A stretch of 5,210 bases of DNA from Wenzhouxiangellaceae bacterium (GTDB lineage: Bacteria > Pseudomonadota > Gammaproteobacteria > Xanthomonadales > Wenzhouxiangellaceae): assembly GCA_023258355.1 (NCBI GenBank), contig JALQZL010000105.1, positions 1 through 5,210 of the forward strand, read 5' to 3'. This document shows positions 1-5,210 of this stretch, in pieces. Below the pieces are notes generated by a model, which was not told the origin of the DNA, did not search any database, and worked only from the letters and a program-made list of their open reading frames with translations. A program made the position numbers and the translations under genes. The number at the start of each line of letters is the position of its first letter. Position 1 is the stretch's first letter.

Positions 1-1
1 T

Positions 2-181
2 ATTTCCCCGTTGGTTGTTTTGTTGTCTTTGGTGCTTTGGGGATCCATGTGGGGTATTCCGGGCATGTTTTTGTGTGTCCCCATCACCGTCATTTTAATG
101 ATCATTCTCTACCAATTTGATTCTGCTCGCTGGATAGCGTTAGCCCTGTCAAAAAATGGCCAAGTAACTCCCTCTCACTAG
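2..181 (+). CDS. AI-2E family transporter, C-terminal end (partial)
   Basis: Reading frame 2 is open from the window edge to a TAG at 179-181 and gives 59 residues; the start lies upstream of the window. The visible part is very hydrophobic for about 40 residues, with the pattern LVVLLSLVLWGSMWGIPGMF followed by a V-P-I-T run. This is the typical last transmembrane stretch of the AI-2E/PerM/TqsA family (PF01594), where a W-G-x-x-W-G-x-x-G motif leads into L-x-V-P. A short polar tail follows. Family members are inner-membrane proteins of about 350 residues, linked to autoinducer-2 export or to sodium/proton antiport; the substrate here cannot be told. The family call rests on the C-terminal motif alone. 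The gene converges on the minus-strand ligase gene across an 18-base gap, so its end overlaps that gene's probable terminator. Confidence 0.75.
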   Translation: MSPLVVLLSLVLWGSMWGIPGMFLCVPITVILMIILYQFDSARWIALALSKNGQVTPSH

Positions 182-184
182 CCA
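151..184 (-). terminator. probable intrinsic terminator of the GCS2-CBS gene
   Basis: Read on the minus strand, TGGCTAG (184-178) pairs with TTGGCCA (163-157). This gives a 7-bp stem with two G:U pairs and a 14-base loop, and six T residues (156-151) follow at once. The hairpin begins about 15 bases after the stop codon of the minus-strand ligase gene, the expected place for a rho-independent terminator. It lies within the last codons of the convergent transporter gene. The stem is only moderately strong, and on the plus strand it is worse (A:C mismatches and no T-run), so it should act in one direction. Confidence 0.5.
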
Positions 185-199
185 ACTGCACTCACAAGC

Positions 200-2110
200 C
201 TAGTCCGTCTCATCCAAGTGCGCCTCGAGTAACCGGCCTGCCACAATCATCAAATCATACTCAGTCACTAGACCAACGAGCTTGCCATCATCGACTACAG
301 GCAAGCAGCTCAAGCGTTGATCGCGCATCAAGCGGATCGCATCCACGGTCAACATGTCTGAGGACACAGACAGAGGGTCTTTGTGCATCACATCGCGAAC
401 CATCACTTCACTAGAAGAGCCTCTCGCCACTAAACGCAAGAGCTGGCGATGCGAGACCAGGCCCAACAATTGCCCGGAGTCGTCCTCCACAGGCACATGG
501 CGCACGTAACGCCACTCCATTAAACTGGCCGCGAAATCGACAATATCGTCAGGTCTGACAGTAAACAGATCAGTTGCCATGAACTGGCCCACAGTACGGT
601 AACTATCACGCCAATCTTGGGCAAAGCAGAATCCAGCAAGCTCCCAATCTGCGATCGGCTTCCCTGTTTGCTGTTGCTCAATCATGCTTGATGTGAGCGA
701 GCGGAGACACTCGTGTTTCGAGCCCTGCCCCTGCATGTTGTCCAAAGATTCAAGCTGCCATCGTGCGCCTGTGCGCCTCAATTCAACGCGCTTTTTGAGT
801 ACGCCCAGATAAAAATCAATGTCATCAGAATCAATCTTCGCTTCTGCCAGTCCCTCCGCGGCCAATGGCAAGAGTACATCCAAAATCAACTCTTGGGCAG
901 TCATTTGCTTTTGATCAAACCAAATTTGTTGTGCTCTCAGGCCTTCGCGCGCTGCCGCCATGAAATTAGCCTTAACATCAGCAAAATTAAATAAGGGCCT
1001 GATGTCATCGGTAGAACGCGATAACTTAGCCATCATCCCAAAGAAGAAGGCAGCGTTGGCGATTTCATCGGTCACGGTGGGCCCAGAGGGGATCACTCGG
1101 TTTTCGATGCGCAGATGTGGCTTGCCATTGTCTGAAATGCCGTAACACGCCCTATTCCAGCGATAGACGGTGCCATTGTGAAGTCTTAGCGCGTTTAAGC
1201 GTGGTACTTCACCCCTCGCCACCATGCCGATCGGGTCTTCCTCGACATCAGTTGTGAGAATCACACGAAATCTCGCAATGTCCTCTTTAAAAATCTCAAT
1301 GACTGACTCGTCAACCCACTGATCACCAAAGTGAACACGGGGCTTATGGCCTCTCACCGCATGAGCTGTCGAGCGAGAGTCCACGGAGTTTTCGAAAACC
1401 GCTATCCGACTCTCATGCCAGAGGCGTTTTCCCAGCAAAACGGGCGAATTAACACAGGCTGCCAAAAGTGGGCCAGTGACCACCTGTGCGATGTTATAGA
1501 GATGCGCAAACTCGTCCGCATCGACTTGGAAGTGCACCTGAAAGCTTGTGTTACAGGCCTCGAGCATCAGATTATCGTGGTCAAGGTGCAGGTGATCAAT
1601 TCCTTTGATACTGAATTTAAAATTGCTTCCTCGCAATTTCATCAACGCATCATTGAGTGCAAAATACCGAGGCTTAGGCACCATGGCACTTAAAGTTAGG
1701 TGCTCTTTTGTCAATGTGGGCAAAATCCCCACCAGGCCGATTTGCGCGTTGGCTTTGGCTGCATGCTCACGGGCGATCTGAACCACCTCATCCGTTTCTG
1801 CATGCAGTTTTCTCAGACACTGGCCGCCGAGTTCCTGGGGAGACAGATTGGCCTCCAAGTTAAAAAGCCCGAGCTCGTGGGTAAATCGGGGGTCATCGAG
1901 TTGGTCCAGCACCTGGGCGGCACTTAACGCGGGCCGATGGGACCGATCAACCAAAAACATCTCTTGTTCAGCCCCAATACGACGAATGCCACCCTCAAAG
2001 AGGCCGGTCCTGTGCATGTCCTCAAGCGCTCTGACCTCATTTAACAGCGCCTTCATGAAATGGCGGTGTTCGAGTTCAGTCTGACTGGTGCTGATATTTT
2101 GCTCGCCCAT
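200..2110 (-). CDS. GCS2-type carboxylate-amine ligase fused to a CBS domain pair
   Basis: This 636-residue, probably cytosolic protein has two parts. Residues about 40-350 match the glutamate-cysteine ligase family 2 (GCS2, as in YbdK and EgtA), enzymes that use ATP to join a carboxylate, often glutamate, to an amine. Visible motifs are G-A-E-Q-E (46-50) and N-L-E-A-N (84-88), both expected metal-binding acidic strands; S-F-Q-V-H-F-Q (189-195); N-S-P-V-L-L-G-K-R (221-229); and R-I-E-N-R-V-I-P (334-341), matching the E-x-R strand near the family's active site. No key acidic residue is missing, so an active enzyme is likely. After a mostly helical linker (about 360-505), two CBS domains follow (about 508-560 and 570-630). 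The second keeps T616-E-Y-D619, the usual adenosine-nucleotide motif; the first has S553-H-R-Q556. ATG at 2110-2108 is the first start in frame; only a weak AAGAG lies 11 bases upstream. A good promoter precedes it. Substrate and product are unknown; glutathione synthesis is possible but unproven. Confidence 0.85.
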   Translation of the reverse strand: MGEQNISTSQTELEHRHFMKALLNEVRALEDMHRTGLFEGGIRRIGAEQEMFLVDRSHRPALSAAQVLDQLDDPRFTHELGLFNLEANLSPQELGGQCLRKLHAETDEVVQIAREHAAKANAQIGLVGILPTLTKEHLTLSAMVPKPRYFALNDALMKLRGSNFKFSIKGIDHLHLDHDNLMLEACNTSFQVHFQVDADEFAHLYNIAQVVTGPLLAACVNSPVLLGKRLWHESRIAVFENSVDSRSTAHAVRGHKPRVHFGDQWVDESVIEIFKEDIARFRVILTTDVEEDPIGMVARGEVPRLNALRLHNGTVYRWNRACYGISDNGKPHLRIENRVIPSGPTVTDEIANAAFFFGMMAKLSRSTDDIRPLFNFADVKANFMAAAREGLRAQQIWFDQKQMTAQELILDVLLPLAAEGLAEAKIDSDDIDFYLGVLKKRVELRRTGARWQLESLDNMQGQGSKHECLRSLTSSMIEQQQTGKPIADWELAGFCFAQDWRDSYRTVGQFMATDLFTVRPDDIVDFAASLMEWRYVRHVPVEDDSGQLLGLVSHRQLLRLVARGSSSEVMVRDVMHKDPLSVSSDMLTVDAIRLMRDQRLSCLPVVDDGKLVGLVTEYDLMIVAGRLLEAHLDETD

Positions 2111-2124
2111 GATCTAGGCTACTC

Positions 2125-2153
2125 TTGGTGGGGCTCTGGGGGAATGATATACG
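2125..2153 (+). promoter_or_regulatory. fadD: weak candidate promoter for fadD
   Basis: TTGGTG (2125-2130) and TATACG (2148-2153) are separated by 17 bases and match the sigma70 boxes at 3 of 6 and 4 of 6 positions. If used, the fadD leader would be about 120 bases long and this promoter would overlap the -10 region of the minus-strand ligase promoter. No better pair was found closer to fadD, so its real promoter remains uncertain. Confidence 0.2.
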
Positions 2154-2172
2154 GCATTTACCCGCTGTTCAA
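2144..2172 (-). promoter_or_regulatory. sigma70-like promoter of the GCS2-CBS gene
   Basis: On the minus strand, TTGAAC (2172-2167) is followed after exactly 17 bases by TATCAT (2149-2144). These match the -35 and -10 consensus at 4 of 6 and 5 of 6 positions. Transcription would start near 2137, giving a leader of about 27 bases before the ATG at 2110. This is the best promoter-like pair I found in the divergent region. Confidence 0.5.
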
Positions 2173-2180
2173 ACGCTTGA
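2169..2180. promoter_or_regulatory. near-palindromic possible operator in the divergent region
   Basis: TCAAACGCTTGA has perfect 4-base arms (TCAA and TTGA) around ACGC; over 12 bases only the A/C pair at 2173/2176 breaks the symmetry. It overlaps the -35 box of the ligase promoter and lies about 100 bases upstream of fadD, so a bound regulator could affect both genes. The CAAAC half resembles half-sites of PsrA, a TetR-type regulator of fatty-acid genes in Gammaproteobacteria, but the second half does not match fully. This is inference from symmetry and place only. Confidence 0.25.
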
Positions 2181-2189
2181 GGACGAATT

Positions 2190-2206
2190 GGCGCAAAATC
2201 AGCGCC
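2190..2206. repeat. short GC-rich inverted repeat upstream of fadD
   Basis: GGCGC (2190-2194) and GCGCC (2202-2206) are perfect 5-base inverted arms around a 7-base AT-rich loop. It could be a small hairpin in the fadD leader or a second protein-binding site. There is no T-run, so it is not a terminator. Five-base arms can arise by chance. Confidence 0.25.
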
Positions 2207-2267
2207 TTCCACTTGCCACATTCACAACCCTGTGCGAAAGTAAGAGGGTCACTTTACTAGATATTTT

Positions 2268-2274
2268 GAAGAGG
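2268..2274 (+). promoter_or_regulatory. fadD: ribosome binding site of fadD
   Basis: GAAGAGG ends 7 bases before the ATG at 2282, a near-ideal Shine-Dalgarno sequence and spacing. It fixes the fadD start and rules out the in-frame ATG at codon 19 as the main start. Confidence 0.75.
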
Positions 2275-2281
2275 TCACATC

Positions 2282-3964
2282 ATGGCAAAACCATGGCTGG
2301 AGCATTACCCGTCACATGTACCGGCAGAGATTGACATGAATCAGTTTAAGTCGGTCGTCGATGTTATCGATAAAAGCTGTCACGATTATGCGGATAAAGT
2401 GGCATTTGTTAACTTCGGTGCTGAGCTCACGTATCAGCAGATTGATGACCATAGCCGTCATTTTGGTGCCTATCTCCAGTCATTAGGTCTAGACAAAGGC
2501 GACCGTGTTGCCATCATGATGCCGAACTTGCTGCAATATCCAATAGCGGCCTTCGGCGCGTTGCGTGCAGGTCTAGTGGTTGTTAATACAAATCCTCTCT
2601 ACACTGCCCGAGAACTGAAGCATCAACTGAAAGACTCCGGTGCGAAAGCGATTGTAATTCTGGATCATTTCGCTCACGTACTCCAAGCCGTGATTCGAGA
2701 AACAGATGTGGAGCATGTGATCACGACCTCAGTGGGTGATCTTGTGGGATTCCCGAAGGGAATGCTCATGAATTTCGTTCTAAAATATATCAAAAAAGCG
2801 GTGCCCAATTACCAGCTATCCCAGGCTGTCTCGTTCACCAAGGCATTAGACCAAGGGGCGCAGCACTCAATGACTCGCCATGACATCAACCATGATGATC
2901 TTGCGTTTTTGCAATACACCGGCGGCACAACGGGCGTATCCAAGGGCGCCATGCTCACTCATGGAAATATGGTTGCCAACATGCAGCAGTCCTCGGCCTG
3001 GCTGGGTGGACAAATACGATTGGGTGAAGAAGTGATTATCACCGCCCTTCCGCTCTATCATATCTTTGCACTCACCGCGAATTGCCTAGTATTCCTAAAA
3101 TTTGGAGGCCGTAATGTACTCATCACAAATCCAAGAGATATGAATGGGTTTGTGAAGGAACTTGGCAAAGAAAAGTTCACTGCCATTACCGGTGTCAATA
3201 CGCTATTTAATGGGCTCTTGAACACACCAGGGTTTTCTGATCTTGATTTTTCAACGCTCACGCTATCCCTTGGTGGAGGCATGGCCGTACAACGAATCGT
3301 TGCTGAACGCTGGCAGAAGGTGACAGGCAACACACTCGTAGAAGCTTATGGCCTAACAGAAACATCACCGGCAGCTTGCATGAACCCAATGGATATCAAA
3401 GAATACAATGGGTCCATTGGGCTTCCAATCTCATCCACGGAGTGTCGTGTCATTGACGAGGACGGTCAACCGGTGGATGTTAATGAGACTGGAGAGCTGT
3501 GCATCCGGGGACCTCAAGTCATGAAAGGCTATTGGCAACGCCCAGAAGAGACCGCAAAGGTACTGGGGGCTGATGGCTGGCTCAGAACTGGCGATATGGC
3601 CAAAATGGATGCTCAGGGCTATTTTTATATCGTCGATCGCAAAAAGGACATGATTCTGGTGTCAGGATTCAATGTCTATCCCAATGAGATTGAAGATGTT
3701 GTCGCGGCACATCCCAAAGTGGTTGAAGTGGGTGCCATTGGTGCGCCCGATGAGAAATCGGGTGAGGTCGTTAAGGTGGTTGTGGTACGCAATGATCCCT
3801 CGCTGACAACAAAAGAGCTTGAAGAATACTGTCGCAAAGAGCTAACCGCATACAAAGTCCCCAAATACATCGAATTTGTGGATGAGCTACCGAAGACCAA
3901 TGTGGGTAAGATCTTGCGTCGGGAGTTGCGTGAACTCTATGGCACACCCAAGAGCACCGACTAA
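2282..3964 (+). CDS. fadD: long-chain fatty acid-CoA ligase FadD
   Basis: FadD activates long-chain fatty acids to acyl-CoA with ATP (via acyl-AMP) at the inner face of the cytoplasmic membrane, feeding beta-oxidation or lipid synthesis. The 560-residue protein is almost the length of E. coli FadD (561). The N-terminus (KPWLEHYPSHVPAEI) is typical of FadD. The ANL-superfamily motifs are complete: the phosphate-binding loop Y-T-G-G-T-T-G-V-S-K-G (212-222), Y-G-L-T-E-T-S-P (356-363), the adenylate-binding D-G-W-L-R-T-G-D (431-438), the fatty-acyl-CoA-synthetase signature starting there and running through V-D-R-K-K-D-M-I (451-458) to about residue 471, and the catalytic lysine in T-N-V-G-K (K543). 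The ATG has a strong ribosome binding site 7 bases upstream. The gene stands alone: divergent from the GCS2-CBS gene across 171 bases and convergent with dinB across 4. Regulation by a fatty-acid sensor is plausible, but no certain site is visible. The gene looks intact and functional. Confidence 0.95.
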   Translation: MAKPWLEHYPSHVPAEIDMNQFKSVVDVIDKSCHDYADKVAFVNFGAELTYQQIDDHSRHFGAYLQSLGLDKGDRVAIMMPNLLQYPIAAFGALRAGLVVVNTNPLYTARELKHQLKDSGAKAIVILDHFAHVLQAVIRETDVEHVITTSVGDLVGFPKGMLMNFVLKYIKKAVPNYQLSQAVSFTKALDQGAQHSMTRHDINHDDLAFLQYTGGTTGVSKGAMLTHGNMVANMQQSSAWLGGQIRLGEEVIITALPLYHIFALTANCLVFLKFGGRNVLITNPRDMNGFVKELGKEKFTAITGVNTLFNGLLNTPGFSDLDFSTLTLSLGGGMAVQRIVAERWQKVTGNTLVEAYGLTETSPAACMNPMDIKEYNGSIGLPISSTECRVIDEDGQPVDVNETGELCIRGPQVMKGYWQRPEETAKVLGADGWLRTGDMAKMDAQGYFYIVDRKKDMILVSGFNVYPNEIEDVVAAHPKVVEVGAIGAPDEKSGEVVKVVVVRNDPSLTTKELEEYCRKELTAYKVPKYIEFVDELPKTNVGKILRRELRELYGTPKSTD

Positions 3965-3972
3965 CAGGTTAG
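3961..3972. repeat. palindrome holding both convergent stop codons
   Basis: CTAACAGGTTAG has perfect 5-base arms around AG. The left arm holds the TAA stop of fadD (3962-3964), and the right arm, read on the minus strand, holds the TAA stop of dinB (3971-3969). The symmetry is easy to see but short, and it is at least partly forced by two TAA stops facing each other. Confidence 0.5.
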
Positions 3973-5036
3973 ATGGATGAGGCTGTCTGTTCCTCGTCAA
4001 AAGCGCCAGCAATAGAGACACCGACACCCAAAAGGCGGATGCTAAAACTAGACCGCCAAGAGGCCCAGTCGCATAGCAAATCAAAAGCGCATGATGCGAT
4101 TGGATCAGCCTCATTGGAGAGCGTGGGCAGACTCTGACTTCTGGTCAGCGTTGAAAATCCAGAGGACCTGATCTTTATTTGGACTGTTTTCGCCAATAAC
4201 TGTTTTCGCTTTAACTGTTCGCTTACCCCTTGAGCCTGCGCCCAAATCACTGGCTTTAGTGTGTCTACCGACCGATGGTCCTTATCAAAGGTGGTTTCTT
4301 GGCTGACGGATCTGCGAAGACGCGTTGCGTTGACCGAGCGCTTGTCGATGCCCCTGGCCCGTTCAAGCAATTCAGACGCGTCACCCACTAATTCGTTGAG
4401 CACATTGCCATCGGTGAGTCGCAACTGACCAACAGTTAGCAAGCCACCTCGCTGTAACCGCTCAGCGGTTTTTGGGCCTATCCCAGGAATGCGCCGTAGA
4501 GGGAGCGGATCTAGCAAGCGTTGCACTTCCTGATCTGAGATGAACACGAGCCCGTCTGGCTTGTCATAATCCGATGCAATCTTGGCCAACAATTTGTTGT
4601 GAGACAAGCCCACAGATGCTGTCAAACCCGTGGCTTTGGCAATATGAGACTTCAACTGGCGACCAAGACGCTCGATCTCATGTCGATGTGTCAGATTGAA
4701 TGATGAGAGGTCAAGATAGGCTTCATCTAAGCTCACGCCCTCAACGGCATCTGAGTAGTGACCAAACAAATCAAAAAGTGTCGCTGATACCTCTCGGTAT
4801 CTTTCAAATCGGCTGGGCAGAAAATGGCCATCTGGGCACAGTCGCCTCGCTACCACCGCTGGCATGGCTGACCGAACGCCATATTCACGCGCCTCGTAAC
4901 TCGCCGCTGCAATGACGCCACGTCGCCGACTGCCGCCCACCATGACAGGTCTACCACGAAGCGCAGGGTTGTCGTTTTGCTCGACACTGGTAAAAAAGGC
5001 ATCCATATCAACATGGGCAATCAGAGATCTAGGCAT
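3969..5036 (-). CDS. dinB: DNA polymerase IV (Y-family lesion-bypass polymerase)
   Basis: DinB copies past damaged bases, especially N2-guanine adducts, with low fidelity and no proofreading. The 355 residues match the usual length (E. coli 351). The palm carries H-V-D-M-D-A-F-F (8-15), with metal ligand D10 and the steric-gate aromatic F15 that excludes ribonucleotides, and S-L-D-E-A-Y-L-D (102-109), with D104 and E105. The finger strand G-S-R-R-R-G-V-I (35-42) and Y-G-V-R-S-A-M-P (52-59) are present. Helix-hairpin-helix residues R-I-P-G-I-G-P-K-T (182-190) form the thumb, and the little-finger domain follows to about 340 (I-R-L-L-G-V-G-V-S, 333-341). The C-terminal tail ends in Q-T-A-S-S-I instead of a clear clamp-binding Q-x-x-L-x-L motif. 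The residue before V-S-L-D-E is G100, where E. coli has proline. No good ribosome binding site precedes the ATG at 5036, but the start fits the family N-terminus. I see no LexA box (CTG-N10-CAG) upstream, so SOS control is not evident. Confidence 0.95.
   Translation of the reverse strand: MPRSLIAHVDMDAFFTSVEQNDNPALRGRPVMVGGSRRRGVIAAASYEAREYGVRSAMPAVVARRLCPDGHFLPSRFERYREVSATLFDLFGHYSDAVEGVSLDEAYLDLSSFNLTHRHEIERLGRQLKSHIAKATGLTASVGLSHNKLLAKIASDYDKPDGLVFISDQEVQRLLDPLPLRRIPGIGPKTAERLQRGGLLTVGQLRLTDGNVLNELVGDASELLERARGIDKRSVNATRLRRSVSQETTFDKDHRSVDTLKPVIWAQAQGVSEQLKRKQLLAKTVQIKIRSSGFSTLTRSQSLPTLSNEADPIASCAFDLLCDWASWRSSFSIRLLGVGVSIAGAFDEEQTASSI
3976..3998 (+). other. stem-loop just after fadD
   Basis: In plus-strand RNA, GATGAGG (3976-3982) pairs with CCTCGTC (3992-3998), giving a 7-bp stem with one T:G wobble and a 9-base loop. 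It begins 11 bases after the fadD stop, inside the 3' end of dinB. It could protect the fadD mRNA end or slow polymerase, but AAAA rather than a T-run follows, so it is not a standard intrinsic terminator. Confidence 0.3.
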
Positions 5037-5062
5037 AGTAAACTTGAAGAATCACTGTGTAT

Positions 5063-5067
5063 GGGAG
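5063..5067 (+). promoter_or_regulatory. ribosome binding site of the downstream aminotransferase-like gene
   Basis: GGGAG lies 6 bases before the ATG at 5074 and decides the start of the partial gene. The nearer upstream ATG at 5061 is in another frame. Confidence 0.6.
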
Positions 5068-5073
5068 TCTACT

Positions 5074-5210
5074 ATGACCAAGGTCGATCAAGCACAGCTT
5101 TTTCCTGTGATTGGCCGACACAACTGGCTCAATCATGCTGCCATTTCTGCCTGGCCTCAGCCGGTCATTGAGGCGGCCAGAGCATTTGTTGAACAGAATG
5201 CCGCCCATGG
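5074..5210 (+). CDS. class V aminotransferase-like PLP enzyme, N-terminal part
   Basis: The frame opens at ATG 5074 behind a GGGAG site and runs off the window after 45 codons. The start M-T-K-V-D-Q-A-Q-L is followed by F-P-V-I-G-R-H-N-W-L-N-H-A-A-I-S (residues 10-25), then a helix-like P-V-I-E-A-A-R-A-F-V-E (30-40). The L-N-H-A-A-x-S pattern about 20 residues in is the usual opening of the aminotransferase class V fold (PF00266; cysteine desulfurase, isopenicillin-N epimerase and relatives), where this loop lines the active site. These are cytosolic PLP-dependent enzymes. The PLP lysine and the substrate-binding arginine are outside the window, so the reaction cannot be named. The gene diverges from dinB across only 37 bases. 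Confidence 0.65.
   Translation, partial: MTKVDQAQLFPVIGRHNWLNHAAISAWPQPVIEAARAFVEQNAAH

Noticed and set aside
713..2084. Several plus-strand open frames opposite the ligase gene (for example 713-994, 1331-1693, 1700-1927, 1848-2084)
   Set aside because: They lie antisense to a long gene with clear domain motifs, their translations show no family pattern, and I saw no good ribosome binding sites.
2125..2334. Open frame of 69 codons (TTG start) crossing the divergent region into fadD; another at 2060-2260
   Set aside because: No ribosome binding site before the TTG, out-of-frame overlap with the well-placed fadD start, and an open frame this short is expected by chance.
2867..3900. Minus-strand open frames inside fadD (2867-3061, 3058-3333, 3676-3900)
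   Set aside because: Shadows of fadD, whose motifs are unbroken across the whole region.
5054..5069. CTG followed by a 10-base spacer near the dinB start, considered as a LexA box
   Set aside because: The second half reads GTC instead of CAG and the spacer lacks the AT-rich alternating pattern.
5076..5085. GACCAAGGTC with 4-base inverted arms
   Set aside because: Too short to stand out and accounted for by codons 1-4 of the downstream gene.
5093..5109. Inverted repeat CACAG/CTGTG with a 7-base loop
   Set aside because: It lies inside the first codons of the aminotransferase-like gene, has only 5-base arms and no T-run, and matches no regulator site I know.
3887..5171. Other-frame open frames over dinB and its ends (3887-4114 minus, 4700-4915 plus, 4977-5171 plus)
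   Set aside because: They conflict with the dinB frame, which has all catalytic motifs; the last also conflicts with the better-supported aminotransferase-like start at 5074.

Overview
The window holds five protein-coding genes packed tightly together: two partial ones at the edges and three complete ones. The organism looks like a Gammaproteobacterium. FadD and DNA polymerase IV closely match enterobacterial, pseudomonad and marine gammaproteobacterial types in length and motifs, base composition is moderate, and intergenic gaps are short. I cannot name a genus from sequence alone. I see no tRNA, rRNA, CRISPR array, insertion sequence, attachment site or long repeat, and no stretch of more than 300 bases lacks a gene.

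Layout. Bases 2-181 (+) are the C-terminal end of an AI-2E family membrane transporter. It converges, across an 18-base gap, on a minus-strand gene (200-2110) for a 636-residue protein. That protein joins a GCS2-type (glutamate-cysteine ligase-like) carboxylate-amine ligase to a C-terminal pair of CBS domains. A probable intrinsic terminator for this gene lies over the end of the transporter gene. Bases 2111-2281 form the only sizeable intergenic region (171 bases). It is divergent and carries a good sigma70-like promoter for the ligase gene, a near-palindromic 12-mer over that promoter's -35 box, and the strong ribosome binding site of fadD. Then come fadD (2282-3964, +), a long-chain acyl-CoA synthetase, and dinB (3969-5036, -), a Y-family polymerase converging on fadD across only 4 bases. 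After a 37-base divergent gap, the first 45 codons of a class V aminotransferase-like gene (from 5074, +) run off the window.

How the genes relate. No adjacent pair shares a strand, so the window contains no visible operon. The genes look like independent units: membrane transport, amide or peptide-type ligation under probable nucleotide sensing, fatty-acid activation for beta-oxidation or lipid synthesis, lesion bypass, and PLP chemistry. The least understood item is the GCS2-CBS fusion, whose substrate cannot be read from the sequence. I found no evidence of a defence, mobile or otherwise novel multigene system. This looks mostly like ordinary chromosomal core sequence.
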